The notes: generated from the sequence alone by a model not told the origin. A DNA stretch of 64,000 nucleotides from Aphelocoma coerulescens (GCF_041296385.1 NC_091020.1:36371501-36435500); one strand, 5' to 3'; shown: positions 48,401 to 58,481, counted from the first letter of the stretch. Numbers and translations are program-made.

Positions 48401-51400
48401 TAATAACCACATTTTTTACCCAGTTTGGATTTAAGGCTAGATTAACTAGGTCAGTGACAATATGGGGTGGTTATACAGTTCTTCAGACACTTGGATTTGG
48501 GAAGGCACCCTGGAATGCTCTAAATCATGCCCTGGGCTCATATGACTTGACTTCACTTGCAAGCAGCCAATTACTCCAGCCAAATGTGTGAGTAGAGAGG
48601 AAAAGCACCAGTGCCAAGGCAGCTCACTCCGAGTGCAGGGAACTTCTGGATGGGGTCAGGTGAGAGGATCCTGCCCAAAATTCTTACAAGTCAATGACAT
48701 GTAGGGAGTAAAATTATGTAAAGTCTCAGAGTTAACTGAGAGTATGGAAACTCCACAGCCGTGAGACACTGCAGGGCAAACGGCACCCCTGGGGCTGTTC
48801 TGCAGCACGAACCACCAACACTGACTGACTTGGAAAGCCTGATAACAAGTTGCCTCAAATCTGATAATGCAAATCTGGGGAACCTTGGGACTTTGCTCTC
48901 TGTTCCTTGCTCCCACACCCACCACACGAGGATAGCAAAGCCTGAAGGGTGCACAGATATTTATACATAAAGCTACATTTTTAAAGAGGAAGGCTGTGTG
49001 CGCTGTATTGATGCTAAACTGGGTACAGTATCACGGAGTGAAGATGTAAAGTCCAAGACCTGTTGTAAAAGCTGCCATTCTGATTGACAATTTCTAGTCA
49101 TTGATTTGTATGGGCCATTTCTGAGGGACCTGGTGACATCAGCCTCAGGAAATGCTCTGTTTTCTTGCAGACTAAAAGCCGTCCTCTCTCTCGGGGAGAA
49201 TACAATGTTTACAGTACCTTCCAGAGTCACGAGCCTGAGTTTGACTACTTGAAAAGTCTAGAAATTGAGGAAAAAATTAATAAAATTAGGTGGTTACCAC
49301 AACAGAATGCTGCTCACTTCCTGCTGTCTACAAATGGTAAGGGCCCTTTCTTTTGCAAAGGAACTTTGTCATTGGAATATTGTCTCACCTGTTACACACT
49401 TGGGGTTTTTTTCTGACATGTTTTGGTGTTGTTTTAATGTCTTCTCTAATTACATGCAGAATATGTTTTGATTGTAATGTTGGGTATGAGGGCTGTGTGA
49501 ATATTGGGTCTGTTTAGTTTTGGTGCATCATGGAGCATCTGTAAAGGAAATTGAAGAACTGGGGACATGAGTTAGTGGGAGCAGTTGGACTCGTGTCTTA
49601 AAGGTACTTTCCAACCTAAACTACTCTATGGAAAAAACTTGCTCTTGTTATCAGGGGAATACACTTACTCCTAACAGTTTGGATCATTTTGGGAGGTCAT
49701 GATGAAATTTTAAAAGCAGGAGTGATTTCTGACCGCTGGTCTGTGCAATTAAAATCATTTCCTCTGATAGAAGTCCTAATAAAGCATCCCTTAAACTGTG
49801 TCCTCTTAAATGCTCTGCAGGAGTTTGGGGAGGAGAGGTTTGGTGCCAGTTGGCCAGGGATCTCACTCTTGGGTGATACAAGTGTGCGCTCCCTGGCTGC
49901 ACTTGGAACACTTCCCTGGTAACACCTGGGAGGTGCATTCCTTTGGAACCCTAAACCATGGGGCAAATCCTGATCTCTGCCTTTGGTTGGCTCTGACCAG
50001 GTAACTGGGACAAACCTGGTTTCCTTTAGGACAGTTAGTGCAAGGAGTTCATGTGTTTGTTGGGTTTGGTCCCTAGCAGTGGTCTGTTAATATAATTGAG
50101 GTAATCGTGCAGGGCTTAGTGGGGAATTTGGGTAATTGGTGTGTGAAACTCCCCCCCCGGCAGTGGCATTTGGGTGAGTGGGAGGCACAGGGCCTTACTG
50201 CTCAGGCACAAATTGGGATTTTATTCAAACTGCACTTCACATTGTCAGTAAAGAACTCCATAACGATCCTTCTGCTGCAAGCAGTGGAAATCCAGACAGG
50301 TCACTCACGTTCACTCTGCTGAGTCCATATTTAGTGATTTGATTTTGTATTCAATTCATTCTTAAGCATGTGAATTTTTGGTTTTAGATAAAACTATTAA
50401 ACTATGGAAAATAAGTGAAAGGGATAAAAGAGCCGAAGGTTATAATTTAAAAGACGAAGATGGAAGACTTAGGGAGCCTTTCCGAGTAACAGAACTACGG
50501 GTACGTCTCTGCTCTTTGACTTCGTGTATCTTTCTGCATGCTCTTCTCTACCTTTGTGCTACCAAACTGAAATGTGCTAATCAAAAATGGTGTTTGGGTC
50601 AGGGTCATTGAAAACTTTCAGAAAAAATGGAGACACTTCATTTTCCTACATATAAAAACTATTAAAAAAAGTTCCTCTGGAAAGCTTGAGGGAAACTTCA
50701 GTCATTGCAATATTGTATTTCTAAGAGGATGACTCAGAAATTGGAACAGGGTATTCTGTGGCTGGGTAAAGGTGTGTTTGTTAGAGGCAAATCCAAGCAT
50801 TTGGATAACCTAATGTGCACTGGAATAGTCTTGGACATCATCCTGTAGTGGTAGGGGTAGTGCTCCAAACTTGGAGACTCATTCAGAGCAGGAGCCCAAG
50901 AAATGAAACCTGGGGTTGGGGTTTCTCCTGAGGTTTTATGTTGTTCACCATCAGCAGGAACAGAACTGAGGCTCTCGCTGCTCTCAGAGCCACCCCTCCA
51001 CTGCAGGGATTTCAGCTGGGGGCGTTTCTTGGGGTTTTGTCTTGCTTTGGCTGAAATTGAACAGAAGCTTTGGGTATATGTAATATGTTGGGAAAGGATA
51101 TCCACTGCTGGAGCAGCCAGGGAGTTGGTGAGAGCAGGCACGGGCTGGAGCACTGGAGGAGCACCTTGGGCTCCTGAAGGCACTGTCCTGCATGAGGGGA
51201 GCAGTCAGTCCCCTGCACTTGCTGCTGCTCTGGGACAGGGAGGGTGGGCTGGGCTGCAGCCCTTGCAGGCACTGCAGCCTGGGAGAAGGGCTGATGGATG
51301 AGCCAGGTCTGAACAAGAGCTGGCAAGAGGAAAAGCCTCACCTGGAGGTACCTCCGTGTGTTAAAGTGCTCAGGGTTTGGAGAGCCAGAGTGTACCTGGG

Positions 51401-54400
51401 GCTTTGGGGCTTTGTTGGCAGGTTTTATTACAGATACACAATGCCCATGTTCATGGGGAAGTGGCCATGGAGGAGAAGCAGCACTTTACACAGAGACCGT
51501 GGCATTTCCAAGTCCCATTCCTGATCTTTCCCATTAGTGCGTCTGTGCTGCCACAGCCAGGCTGGGAGCACTCTGTAGTGAGATAGGACAGTGCCTGATA
51601 AAAAGTAATGGATTAATTGTAGTTGTTGGTTGGTTGGATGTAAACAGACTGGGAGATACAAACCGGGAGAGCAGTTAGGGAGCTCCGGGATGAATCAGTC
51701 CCTGTTCCAGGAAGACAGGTTATCCTGGGCACTGCTGAGCTCAGCTGGTTGTGGGAGCAGGACATCCAGGTGTGCCTGAATTCCTGCTGGCTGTTCATGA
51801 ACAATTTGGGAATTGTCTTGGAGACTGTTCTTGCCAGTTTCCTGAGCACCCGTCTGAGATCTGAGGCATTTCTAAGGGCTTGTTTCTATAACCTTTGGAT
51901 GTCATTACAAACATTACAAACAGCCCATGTGCTGCTGGGTGAGGCACCAAGGGCTGCCTTTGACAGGGGAGGTTTTCTGTTGGCAGTGTCCAAAGTCAGC
52001 ATCCATGCACTCTTTCAGTATTTTTCATGCTCAGTGGACTTCAGAAGTGTTTAGTCACCGAATCAATACAGAAATCTGTGCAGTGCAATTAATTAATTGC
52101 CATTAAACCACCTGTGGGGTTCAGGGCTCAGTGTTGGCGCCAGTTTTGTTTAAGGTCTTTATTGATGATCTGGATGAGGAGATTGAGGGGAGCCTCTGAG
52201 TTCACGGAGCATGGAAGGTGAGTGGGATGTGGATCTGCTGGAGGGCAGGAAGCTCTGCCAGGGGATCTGGACAGGCTGGATTCGTGGGCCGGGGCAGGGG
52301 TGGAGGAGGGGATAGTGGTGGCCTCAGGAATGCCCAGGGAGTGGACTCGATGTGGAGGGTCTTTCCTAACCCAGCTCTGTGCGTGGGTGGTGTGTGGTGG
52401 GTCAGCAGGGAGTTGTGCCCAGCTCTGTGTCCGTTCAGGTGCCAACGCTGAAGCCCATGGACCTGATGGTGGAGGCGAGCCCGCGCAGGACCTTCGCCAA
52501 CGCCCACACCTACCACATCAACTCCATCTCCGTCAACAGCGACTACGCCACGTACCTGTCTGCAGACGACCTCCGCATCAACCTCTGGCACCTGGAAGTC
52601 ACCAACAGGAGCTTCAGTATCCTTTTGTGCCCTCTGCACAGCGGGTGCAGCTCAGCTGCCTGTGTTTAAGAGAATCACTTTAATGTTACTAATTAGAGTG
52701 GGCGTTGGAATCCAGGGATTAAAAGAGGATTTTGAAGTCTGGAGGTGTAATGCAGTGAAAGCAGGCTTTGGGATGTTCAGTCATTCCTGAGGGCAAGCAT
52801 GCCTCCAGCGGAAAACCATCAGTAGAAGTATCAGAGAAGGTTTGATTTCTAAGGAGAAGTTGAGGAAATGTGGAGTTCAGTCAACTTAAAAATAAGAGTT
52901 GTTGGATATGAACAATAGGTCCTTTGTTACTGTGGATGCTTCTTCCAAAGTCTGTGGTCTCTTAACCAAGTGACACTTCTTTTGAAACCAAATCTCAATA
53001 TTTTTTCATGCCAAGTGACATCATTAACTGCAGAAGTACTTTCCAGATCTTTTTGCAAACCTGTGCATCCAGAACTAGCAATGTGTTTTACATTGATAAA
53101 TCTGCAGTAAAATAAAAGTTGTGGTACTGACTCCAAAATAGGTGATTTTCTAAAGTTTTAGGTCAGGTTTTTCAAAGCTTTAGATAAAGAGATGAGGTTT
53201 ATTTGGTGTGCAGTAGGAAGCACTGAGAAGGAGGCTTGTGGAGACTTGCTGGACTTAGATTCTTGTGGGATATTCTTTTCACTCTGGGAGTCTGAAATTG
53301 CCCAGCATCTGTAGATTTGAGATGGAGAGAGCTGGAGAGACTCTTTTTAAAGAGCGTGTAATGACAGGCCAAGGGGGAATGGCTTCCCTCTGTCAGAGGG
53401 CAGGGCTGGATGGGATATTGGGAAGGAATTGTTCCCTGGGAGGGTGGGCAGGCCCTGGCACAGGGTGCCCAGAGCAGCTGGGGCTGCCCCTGGATCCCTG
53501 GCAGTGCCCAAGGCCAGGCTGGACACTGGGGCTTGGAGAAATCTGGTCCCTTCCAACCCAGACCATTCTGGGTTTCTGTGACCTGTCAACTCCAGACTTC
53601 CCCAGGCTCTCCCCCACTTTGTGTACCTTGCACACGGTGGAAAGGAAGCTCTTGCCCCAGTTTCCTCCCTGGCGTTTTTAAGCTCTGTCCCCGATGAGCT
53701 GCCAGAGGGGCTGGAGTGCGCAGCGTTGCAGGCCTTGACCAGCTGTGGCAGACATCGTGGACATCAAGCCGGCCAACATGGAGGAGCTGACGGAGGTGAT
53801 CACGGCGGCCGAGTTCCACCCGCACCAGTGCAACACCTTCGTGTACAGCAGCAGCAAGGGCACCATCCGCCTGTGCGACATGCGCTCGTCAGCGCTGTGC
53901 GACCAGCACTCCAAGTGTGAGTGCCCTTCCTGCCTTCCTTCCTGCCCTCCTTCCTTCCGTCCTGCCCTCCTTCCGTCCTGCCCTCCAGCCGTGCTGCTCC
54001 GTGTGCGTGGGACCCCCCGTCCCTGGGGAGCGACAGGGCCATGCTGGGAGTGCTGGGGGCATCTCAGTTGTCTTCTTCTAGACCAGCACTGAGCACGAGG
54101 GTAGCGTGAGGCACCACCTGACCGCTCCTGTTGGCCCATTCTTGCCTCATAAAGTGATGGGAACGAGTGCTTTGGGCACCAGTGAGACCTGTCTGCTGGC
54201 CACACTCAGGCCTGGTGCCTCTCAAGGTGTCTGCTCATCATGTGCCAGTTCAGGGCAGCTCTTTGATCTCTGTGCATTGGAAACTGGGCAGATGGTGCCA
54301 GAATTCCGTCGCCTGTGACCAGTGCAGCTGCTAGGAAAGGATGAATCCTTAGGAATATGTCCTAGAAGATTCCAGTGGTTCAGGGTGGCTGCTCCTTAGG

Positions 54401-56822
54401 CTGCTGAGCCACCAAAGCACGAGCAGGTGAGGAAGGAAAGCTTTGCTGTGGAAGCCATGAGGATCCTGCCCAGGCCTTGCACACAGCCACGTGTTCCCTG
54501 CTGGCAGAGCTGTGCTTTAGCAGTGTGCCCAGCCCTGGGGGGTGCCTGCCACACTGACACTGCCAGGCCAGCTTCCTGCAGTGCAGAGAGGGGTTTCTTG
54601 GTGCTAGAAGGAAATATTTGGGCAATGGGAAGTGATGAATGTGAGGCCACCCCACTGACCTAGTTCAGTGTTGCATTAAATCACTTAAAAGCACTTTAAC
54701 TGCTTGTGACTGAATCACGTCCTGTTATAAGGGGTCTGTCAAAAATGAACAAGATCTGGGTAGCCTGGGTCAGGAATCTCTGATTTCAGAGGTTGCCTTG
54801 TGGATTTAAACAACACATATGCTGATCTGCTCTCTAAAATCACACAAATTGTGTTGCAAATGTAGCTGCTCACATGTCAGTAGGTTGTTTAGTACAGCTG
54901 TGGTTCAGATCTAAAGACAAGTACATTGTGCAGTGGTGTCCTCGTGTTTGGGTCCTGCTGTTTGCATCTGCTCCTGTTGTGTGTGATGTGTCCATCAGGT
55001 GTGATACAGTACCCACTGCTGTTGTCGCTCTGTGACTTGTGGTTTGCTGGTGCTGAGCACCAGTTAAATGTTGGAGATGGACATCTGGCAATCTGATGAC
55101 CTAGAACACCACATTGCTAAAAAAGATTATTTCTGAAAAGCGTCTAACAGCAACTTTCTTCAAAAGGAAGCTAGTCAATTGATTTAAAATTTTCCAATAC
55201 TGCAAACATTGGAAGCTGTAAGAGCTGGCGTTGGTTTCATGTGGAACTGTGTGTTCTCTCTGCAGTTTTTGAGGAACCTGAAGATCCTAGCAGCAGATCA
55301 TTTTTTTCAGAAATAATATCCTCGATATCTGATGTGAAATTCAGCCACAACGGGCGATACATGATGACAAGAGACTACCTGTCTGTCAAGGTGTGGGACC
55401 TCAACATGGAGAACAGGCCCGTGGAGACCTACCAGGTACGGCACTGGCGTGTCCCGAGCTGTCCCTTGTGTCCCTGTGCCCCGTGTGCGTGTCCAACGCG
55501 TGTCCTGTCCCCAGGTGCACGAGTACCTGCGCAGCAAGCTGTGCTCCCTGTATGAGAATGACTGCATCTTCGACAAGTTCGAGTGCTGCTGGAACAGCCC
55601 TGACAGGTGAGGGGCTGAGGGGGCTCGGGGTGCCTCGGCACCAGGAGCTTGGGCTCCAGCCTGGAGAGGGCCCCAGCTGGGGACTCTGAATGGGAGGGTG
55701 CAAACGGCTCCAAGTCACCGAGGGCAGAAACCCAGAAATGCTGCTGGAGCAGGCAGTTTGCACAGACAAGATTGCCAGGGCTATCCCTGCCCCTGTGCTC
55801 AGAGCTGGGGCCCAGCACAGGAAGGAGCTGGAGCTGCTGGAGCCAGGCTCCAAATGTCAGAGGGATAGAGCAGCTCTGCTGGGAGGGAAGGCTGGGAGAG
55901 CTGGGGGTGTTCAGCCTGGAGAGGAGAAGCTCAGGGTGGCCTAAGTGTGGCCTCACAGCACCTGAAGAGGCCAACAAGAAACATGAAGAGAGACTATTCA
56001 CAAGGGCCTGGAGTGCCAGGACAAGGGGGAATGACTTCCCACTGCCAGAGGGCTGGGATAGATGGGATATTGGGAAGGAATTGTTCCCTGGGAGGGTGGG
56101 CAGGCCCTGGCACAGAGAAGCTGTGGCTGCCCCTGGACATTGGGGCTGGGAGCAGCCTGGGACAGTGGGAGGTGTCCCTGCCCACAGCAGGGGTGGCACT
56201 GGATGGGCTTTGAGATCCCTCCCGACCCACACCAGTCTGTGACTTCTGTTGACATGGGACAAAGGGGTAGAGGGGCACCAGGAAAAACCTGCTTTGCTCA
56301 TGTTCAGATGAACAAAGTGTAACTGCAGCTGAGCACCAGTGGCAGGAGGGGAGACCAGGGAACACCTGCTAGAAGAGAAGTGGTGCAGTGGAAGCAGTGC
56401 TGAAGTCCCAGAGGAATTGAGCAGGTGTCCAGAGGAGAGGAGAGGAATGCCATGGAATGCCATGAACGTGGTCTGACAGGTGTGAGAGAGAGGAGTGGGT
56501 GGATTTTATTTCTAACAAGATCTGCCTTTTTCCTTGAACCAGTACAATCATGACTGGATCTTACAACAACTTCTTCCGGACGTTTGAGCGGAACACGCAC
56601 CGGGACGTCACCCTGGAGGCGTCCCGGGAGAGCAGCAAACCTCGTGCCATCCTAAAGCCACGCAAAGTGTGCACAACTGGGAAGAGGAAGAAGGACGAAA
56701 TTACCGTTGACAGTCTGGACTTCAACAAGAAGATTCTGCACACAGCATGGCACCCCTCGGAGAACATCATCGCTGTAGCTGCCACCAATAACTTGTATTT
56801 ATTCCAGGAAAAGATTAACTAA
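36408..56822 (+). CDS. PPP2R2D: PPP2R2D, PP2A regulatory subunit B55-delta (complete, 10 coding exons)
   Basis: This gene encodes the B55-delta regulatory subunit of protein phosphatase 2A. In this family the subunit binds the A/C core dimer and selects phospho-substrates, notably in mitotic exit under ENSA/ARPP19 control. The coding exons are 36408-36414, 36642-36737, 46879-46976, 49171-49336, 50388-50500, 52439-52616, 53752-53916, 55266-55435, 55515-55606 and 56543-56822. Joined, they give 1365 nt, or 454 residues plus TAA, and human B55-delta is 453. The product is a seven-blade WD40 propeller. Blade cores are visible as [55 protein letters not shown] and the C-terminal [11 protein letters not shown]. 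The delta paralogue is chosen over alpha because of the [18 protein letters not shown] and [12 protein letters not shown] stretches. The start is ATGGCAG, the 7-nt coding exon 1 typical of the family. Family identity is very secure, and the delta assignment rests on remembered paralogue differences. Confidence 0.96.
36415..36641 (+). other. PPP2R2D intron 1 (227 bp)
   Basis: A short GC-rich intron inside the CpG island. It holds a GCTCGGCTCCGC tandem run and no other feature. Confidence 0.9.
36642..36737 (+). CDS. PPP2R2D: PPP2R2D coding exon 2
   Basis: This exon encodes the Gly/Ala-rich N-terminal tail and the first propeller strand, residues 3 to 34, ending in GAIDEDVAE. The acceptor is a pyrimidine tract followed by CTGCAG, and the donor is GTGAGG. 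The tail ([19 protein letters not shown]) is the least conserved part of the protein. Confidence 0.95.
36893..37400 (-). mobile_element. CR1 fragment in PPP2R2D intron 2, antisense, about 510 bp
   Basis: It starts GCGAATCCCAGAATCCCTAG and GGTTGGAAGGGACCTCTGGA. It extends through the ORF2 C-terminal remnant to AGAACTGGGTACAGTTCTGG. It is an older, more chicken-like CR1 subfamily. Confidence 0.92.
37909..37933 (+). repeat. T-homopolymer run (about 24 nt) in PPP2R2D intron 2
   Basis: This uninterrupted T run may be the A-tail of a - strand retroposed sequence or a simple homopolymer. No target-site duplication was evident by eye. Confidence 0.85.
40345..40507 (+). mobile_element. CR1 3' fragment in PPP2R2D intron 2, sense
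   Basis: It contains GGCTGCCCCATCCCTGGAAG through GGTCCCTTCCAATCCAAACC and the tail GGCTGGGATTCCATCAT. Confidence 0.9.
44185..44685 (+). other. Unassigned 166-codon open frame in PPP2R2D intron 2
   Basis: The frame opens with ATG and stays open for 166 codons in moderately AT-rich DNA. Its translation is not dominated by Pro/Gly and includes a charged stretch ([20 protein letters not shown]). I recognise no domain, and no poly-A tail or splice pattern supports a retrogene. It is most likely a chance frame, listed because it does not look like the usual GC-rich artefacts. Confidence 0.15.
46879..46976 (+). CDS. PPP2R2D: PPP2R2D coding exon 3
   Basis: This exon encodes residues 35-67 (the split Ala, then [20 protein letters not shown] and [12 protein letters not shown]), which is the first WD blade. 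The acceptor is CTTTACAG and the donor is GTCAGT. It is preceded by the 10.1-kb intron 2, the longest in the gene. Confidence 0.96.
46977..49170 (+). other. PPP2R2D intron 3 (2.2 kb)
   Basis: This is unique sequence. I see no recognisable repeat or alternative exon in it. Confidence 0.85.
49171..49336 (+). CDS. PPP2R2D: PPP2R2D coding exon 4
   Basis: This exon encodes residues 68-122 plus the first base of Asp123. It includes [20 protein letters not shown], the hairpin region that contacts the A scaffold in B55 structures. The first residue is Thr where mammals, as I recall, have Asn. The acceptor is TCTTGCAG and the donor is GTAAGG. Confidence 0.96.
49337..50387 (+). other. PPP2R2D intron 4 (1.05 kb)
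   Basis: This is mostly unique sequence, with a roughly 60-bp CR1 3' tail at 49571-49631. Nothing else was recognised. Confidence 0.85.
49571..49631 (+). mobile_element. CR1 3' tail in PPP2R2D intron 4, sense
   Basis: About 60 bp, GCAGTTGGACTCGTGTCTTA then AAGGTACTTTCCAACCTAAA, match the CR1 terminus. Confidence 0.75.
50388..50500 (+). CDS. PPP2R2D: PPP2R2D coding exon 5
   Basis: This exon encodes residues 123-160, starting [20 protein letters not shown] and ending FRVTELR, which closes a WD blade. The acceptor is GGTTTTAG and the donor is GTACGT. Confidence 0.96.
50501..52438 (+). other. PPP2R2D intron 5 (1.9 kb)
   Basis: This intron contains unique sequence and a CR1 reverse-transcriptase fragment close to its 3' end (52113-52340). 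Nothing else was recognised. Confidence 0.85.
52113..52340 (+). mobile_element. CR1 reverse-transcriptase fragment in PPP2R2D intron 5, sense
   Basis: It translates to [20 protein letters not shown], matching the CR1 ORF2 segment upstream of the FADDT catalytic motif. Further on, the [19 protein letters not shown] remnant continues the same family. The catalytic FADDT box itself has been lost at the TGAGTTC break. Confidence 0.8.
52439..52616 (+). CDS. PPP2R2D: PPP2R2D coding exon 6
   Basis: This exon encodes residues 161-219 plus the first base of Asn220, with [20 protein letters not shown] and [13 protein letters not shown]. The acceptor is CGTTCAG. The donor is GTATCCTTTT, which fits the U12-type consensus rather than GTRAGT (see findings). 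CpG content rises sharply from this exon onward. Confidence 0.95.
52617..53751 (+). other. PPP2R2D intron 6 (1.1 kb), U12-type signature
   Basis: The 5' splice site GTATCCTTTT and the branch-site match CCTTGAC at 53733-53739 (branch A 53738, 13 nt before the end of the AG) fit the minor-spliceosome consensus. A CR1 fragment sits at 53362-53582, about 170 bp before exon 7. Confidence 0.8.
53362..53582 (+). mobile_element. CR1 3' fragment with internal deletion, PPP2R2D intron 6, sense
   Basis: It starts at TGACAGGCCAAGGGGGAATG and follows the family to GGACACTGGGGCTTGGAG, then jumps to AAATCTGGTCCCTTCCAACC. About 60-70 bp of the usual 3' UTR, including the GGGACAGTGGGAGGTGTCCC block, are missing. 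Confidence 0.88.
53752..53916 (+). CDS. PPP2R2D: PPP2R2D coding exon 7
   Basis: This exon encodes residues 220-274, including [20 protein letters not shown] and [16 protein letters not shown]. The acceptor is TGTGGCAG, preceded by a CCTTGAC branch-site match. The donor is GTGAGT, followed almost immediately by a CCTTCC-rich tract. Confidence 0.96.
53917..55265 (+). other. PPP2R2D intron 7 (1.35 kb)
   Basis: This intron starts with a pyrimidine (CCTTCC/CCTGCC) tandem tract right behind the donor. The remainder is unique sequence with no recognised feature. Confidence 0.85.
53923..53993 (+). repeat. CCTTCC/CCTGCC pyrimidine tandem tract
   Basis: About 70 bp of CT-rich repeats start six bases after the exon 7/intron 7 junction. 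Such tracts can bind PTB-like proteins. The proximity is seen directly and the effect is inference. Confidence 0.85.
55266..55435 (+). CDS. PPP2R2D: PPP2R2D coding exon 8
   Basis: This exon encodes residues 275-331: the [15 protein letters not shown] loop, then [20 protein letters not shown] and [16 protein letters not shown]. The acceptor is CTCTGCAG and the donor is GTACGG. The following intron is only 79 bp. Confidence 0.96.
55515..55606 (+). CDS. PPP2R2D: PPP2R2D coding exon 9
   Basis: This exon encodes residues 332-361 ([20 protein letters not shown] through CCWNSPD) plus two bases of Ser362. The acceptor is GTCCCCAG and the donor is GTGAGG. Confidence 0.95.
55607..56542 (+). other. PPP2R2D intron 9 (0.94 kb)
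   Basis: A CR1 element (55806-56248) in sense orientation fills about half of this intron. The remainder is unique. Confidence 0.85.
55806..56248 (+). mobile_element. CR1 3' fragment in PPP2R2D intron 9, sense, about 440 bp
   Basis: It begins TGGGGCCCAGCACAGGAAGG and ends at CCACACCAGTCTGTGACTTC. A short internal deletion removes part of the GGTGCCCAGAGCAGC block near 56115-56140. Confidence 0.92.
56543..56822 (+). CDS. PPP2R2D: PPP2R2D coding exon 10 and stop
   Basis: This exon encodes the C-terminal 92 residues after the split Ser362: [20 protein letters not shown], the basic [16 protein letters not shown] segment, [17 protein letters not shown] and [12 protein letters not shown] is at 56820-56822. 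The acceptor is CTTGAACCAG. Confidence 0.96.
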
Positions 56823-57375
56823 GGATGGCTGCCCGCGGACAGAGTCTTGTCTCGCATAGTTCAGCTCAGTTGTTTATCTGTAACAGAAGGCCTTGTTGTC
56901 CTGTCAGTGAGGAACATTGATGCACTTACTTCCCTTGAGCTATCGGAGAGCATCTGGCCTGGCTTTGAGTTCCTGGCATGGTTCTGCCTTCGGTGGGGTG
57001 GGAGCGTCCACGCGGCTTTTGGGGAGGACCCTCCGAGGCAGAATTGGTGGACAGTGCTCAATGAGGCCAACACTCAAAACAAATGTATTTATTGATGTCT
57101 GAGCCTTCCTTTCCAGTTTATAGACCAAAAAATTTAACACCTGAGAAGAAAAGTTGTCATAAAAGTGTAATTTCTCTCTCGCGCGCTCTCTGCTGTAATA
57201 TTTGGGCCTTCCAGAACATTTCTCGTGCTTGATGCCTGTACATTCCTCCTCGGGCCTGGGGCCAGGGTCTGCCCTCGGAGCACGGCGGCAGGGCTTGAGG
57301 TGGGGTCTAGGCAGGCGTCCCTGGCTATTTACTCACCAACTGTACCTATAACCACACCTTCGGTGGAAACCACTT

Positions 57376-57381
57376 AATAAA
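57376..57381 (+). terminator. PPP2R2D: Proximal AATAAA poly(A) signal of PPP2R2D
   Basis: A canonical hexamer lies 554 nt after the stop codon. Use of this signal would give a short-UTR isoform. Whether it is used cannot be judged from sequence alone. Confidence 0.45.
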
Positions 57382-58481
57382 TAACAGCCTCTCAAACGCG
57401 TTCTTAGAGCTGGAGGGATGTATTCAGTCTTCTTTTTGTATTGCATGTCCTGAGCTGGTGCAGAACAGTTCTGGTGGTACCTCTGACAGGGTTTGCCCCA
57501 AAACACCGAGTTTTGGCAGACTAATACAGACTTTTTTGTGTAGTATTTCAGATTCTAAATTTAGAGTTTCCATGGCATTGTCATAGAGTTGGAGTTGCAC
57601 TGGATTTGTTGTCAAAGGCTCTGTGTGTGCCAAGTAGGAGATGGAAAGGGTCCTAGAAACATCCACAGCCTTAACCAAGTGTCGGCCTTGCACGGAGGGA
57701 ACCGAAACATCGACACCTTCTCTGCTTTGAGGATAAAAATGCAGCTTCTCTGGTGCATCTCACCCACAGCCAGAGACAGACCTGACGTGCATTATGGTTT
57801 TTAACCTTTTTAGTATTTGTCACGAAGGGAACACTTTTATTTTAAATATTTGGCGTAGTATCTTGTATTTCCCACTGCAGCTCTGGAGCCATTCCGGGCT
57901 GTGCCGCGGCACAGCCGGGCTGGGCTGCCCAGGGAGGGCCACGCCGAGCCCAGGCTGGCGGGACAGCGGCTGCTGGAGCTCTCTTGCTCACTTGTTTTAA
58001 GCCTTAGGTACTGTTTCTTTTTTTGTTGGGTTTTTTTTTTCTTCCAAAGAGGCCTAAATCACATCCCCTGCCCCCGGATGAGCCCGGGGCCAAAGGGCCC
58101 TGGAGCTGCCGGCACGTCCAGCAGCCCCCAGCAGCCAGAGGCTGCACTCTGCCATGTGCCTGCAGCCTGGGAATTCCTTCCCAGAGCCCCAAGCTTTCCC
58201 CCAGCAAGTCCCACGTGTGGTTACACTCCGTTTCCCTGGAACAAAGGCGTGTTCCAGTCCCAAGAGCAAACCGTGGCCGTCCCACCCCTCCCGGTACCGC
58301 CCCCCGAGCCGCTGGGTCCCCAGAAGGTGGGAAGGACAGACCCAGGAAAGGTTCAGTTCAGCCAGTCCTATGCTGTACAGTGGTTGTGACACTTTGGAAC
58401 GCTGGAGATGTGGAACTGGGGGGTTGCTGAAGCGTTGATCCGACCGCATTCCCAACGCCCGCTCGAGCCGATCCGTGGGGT

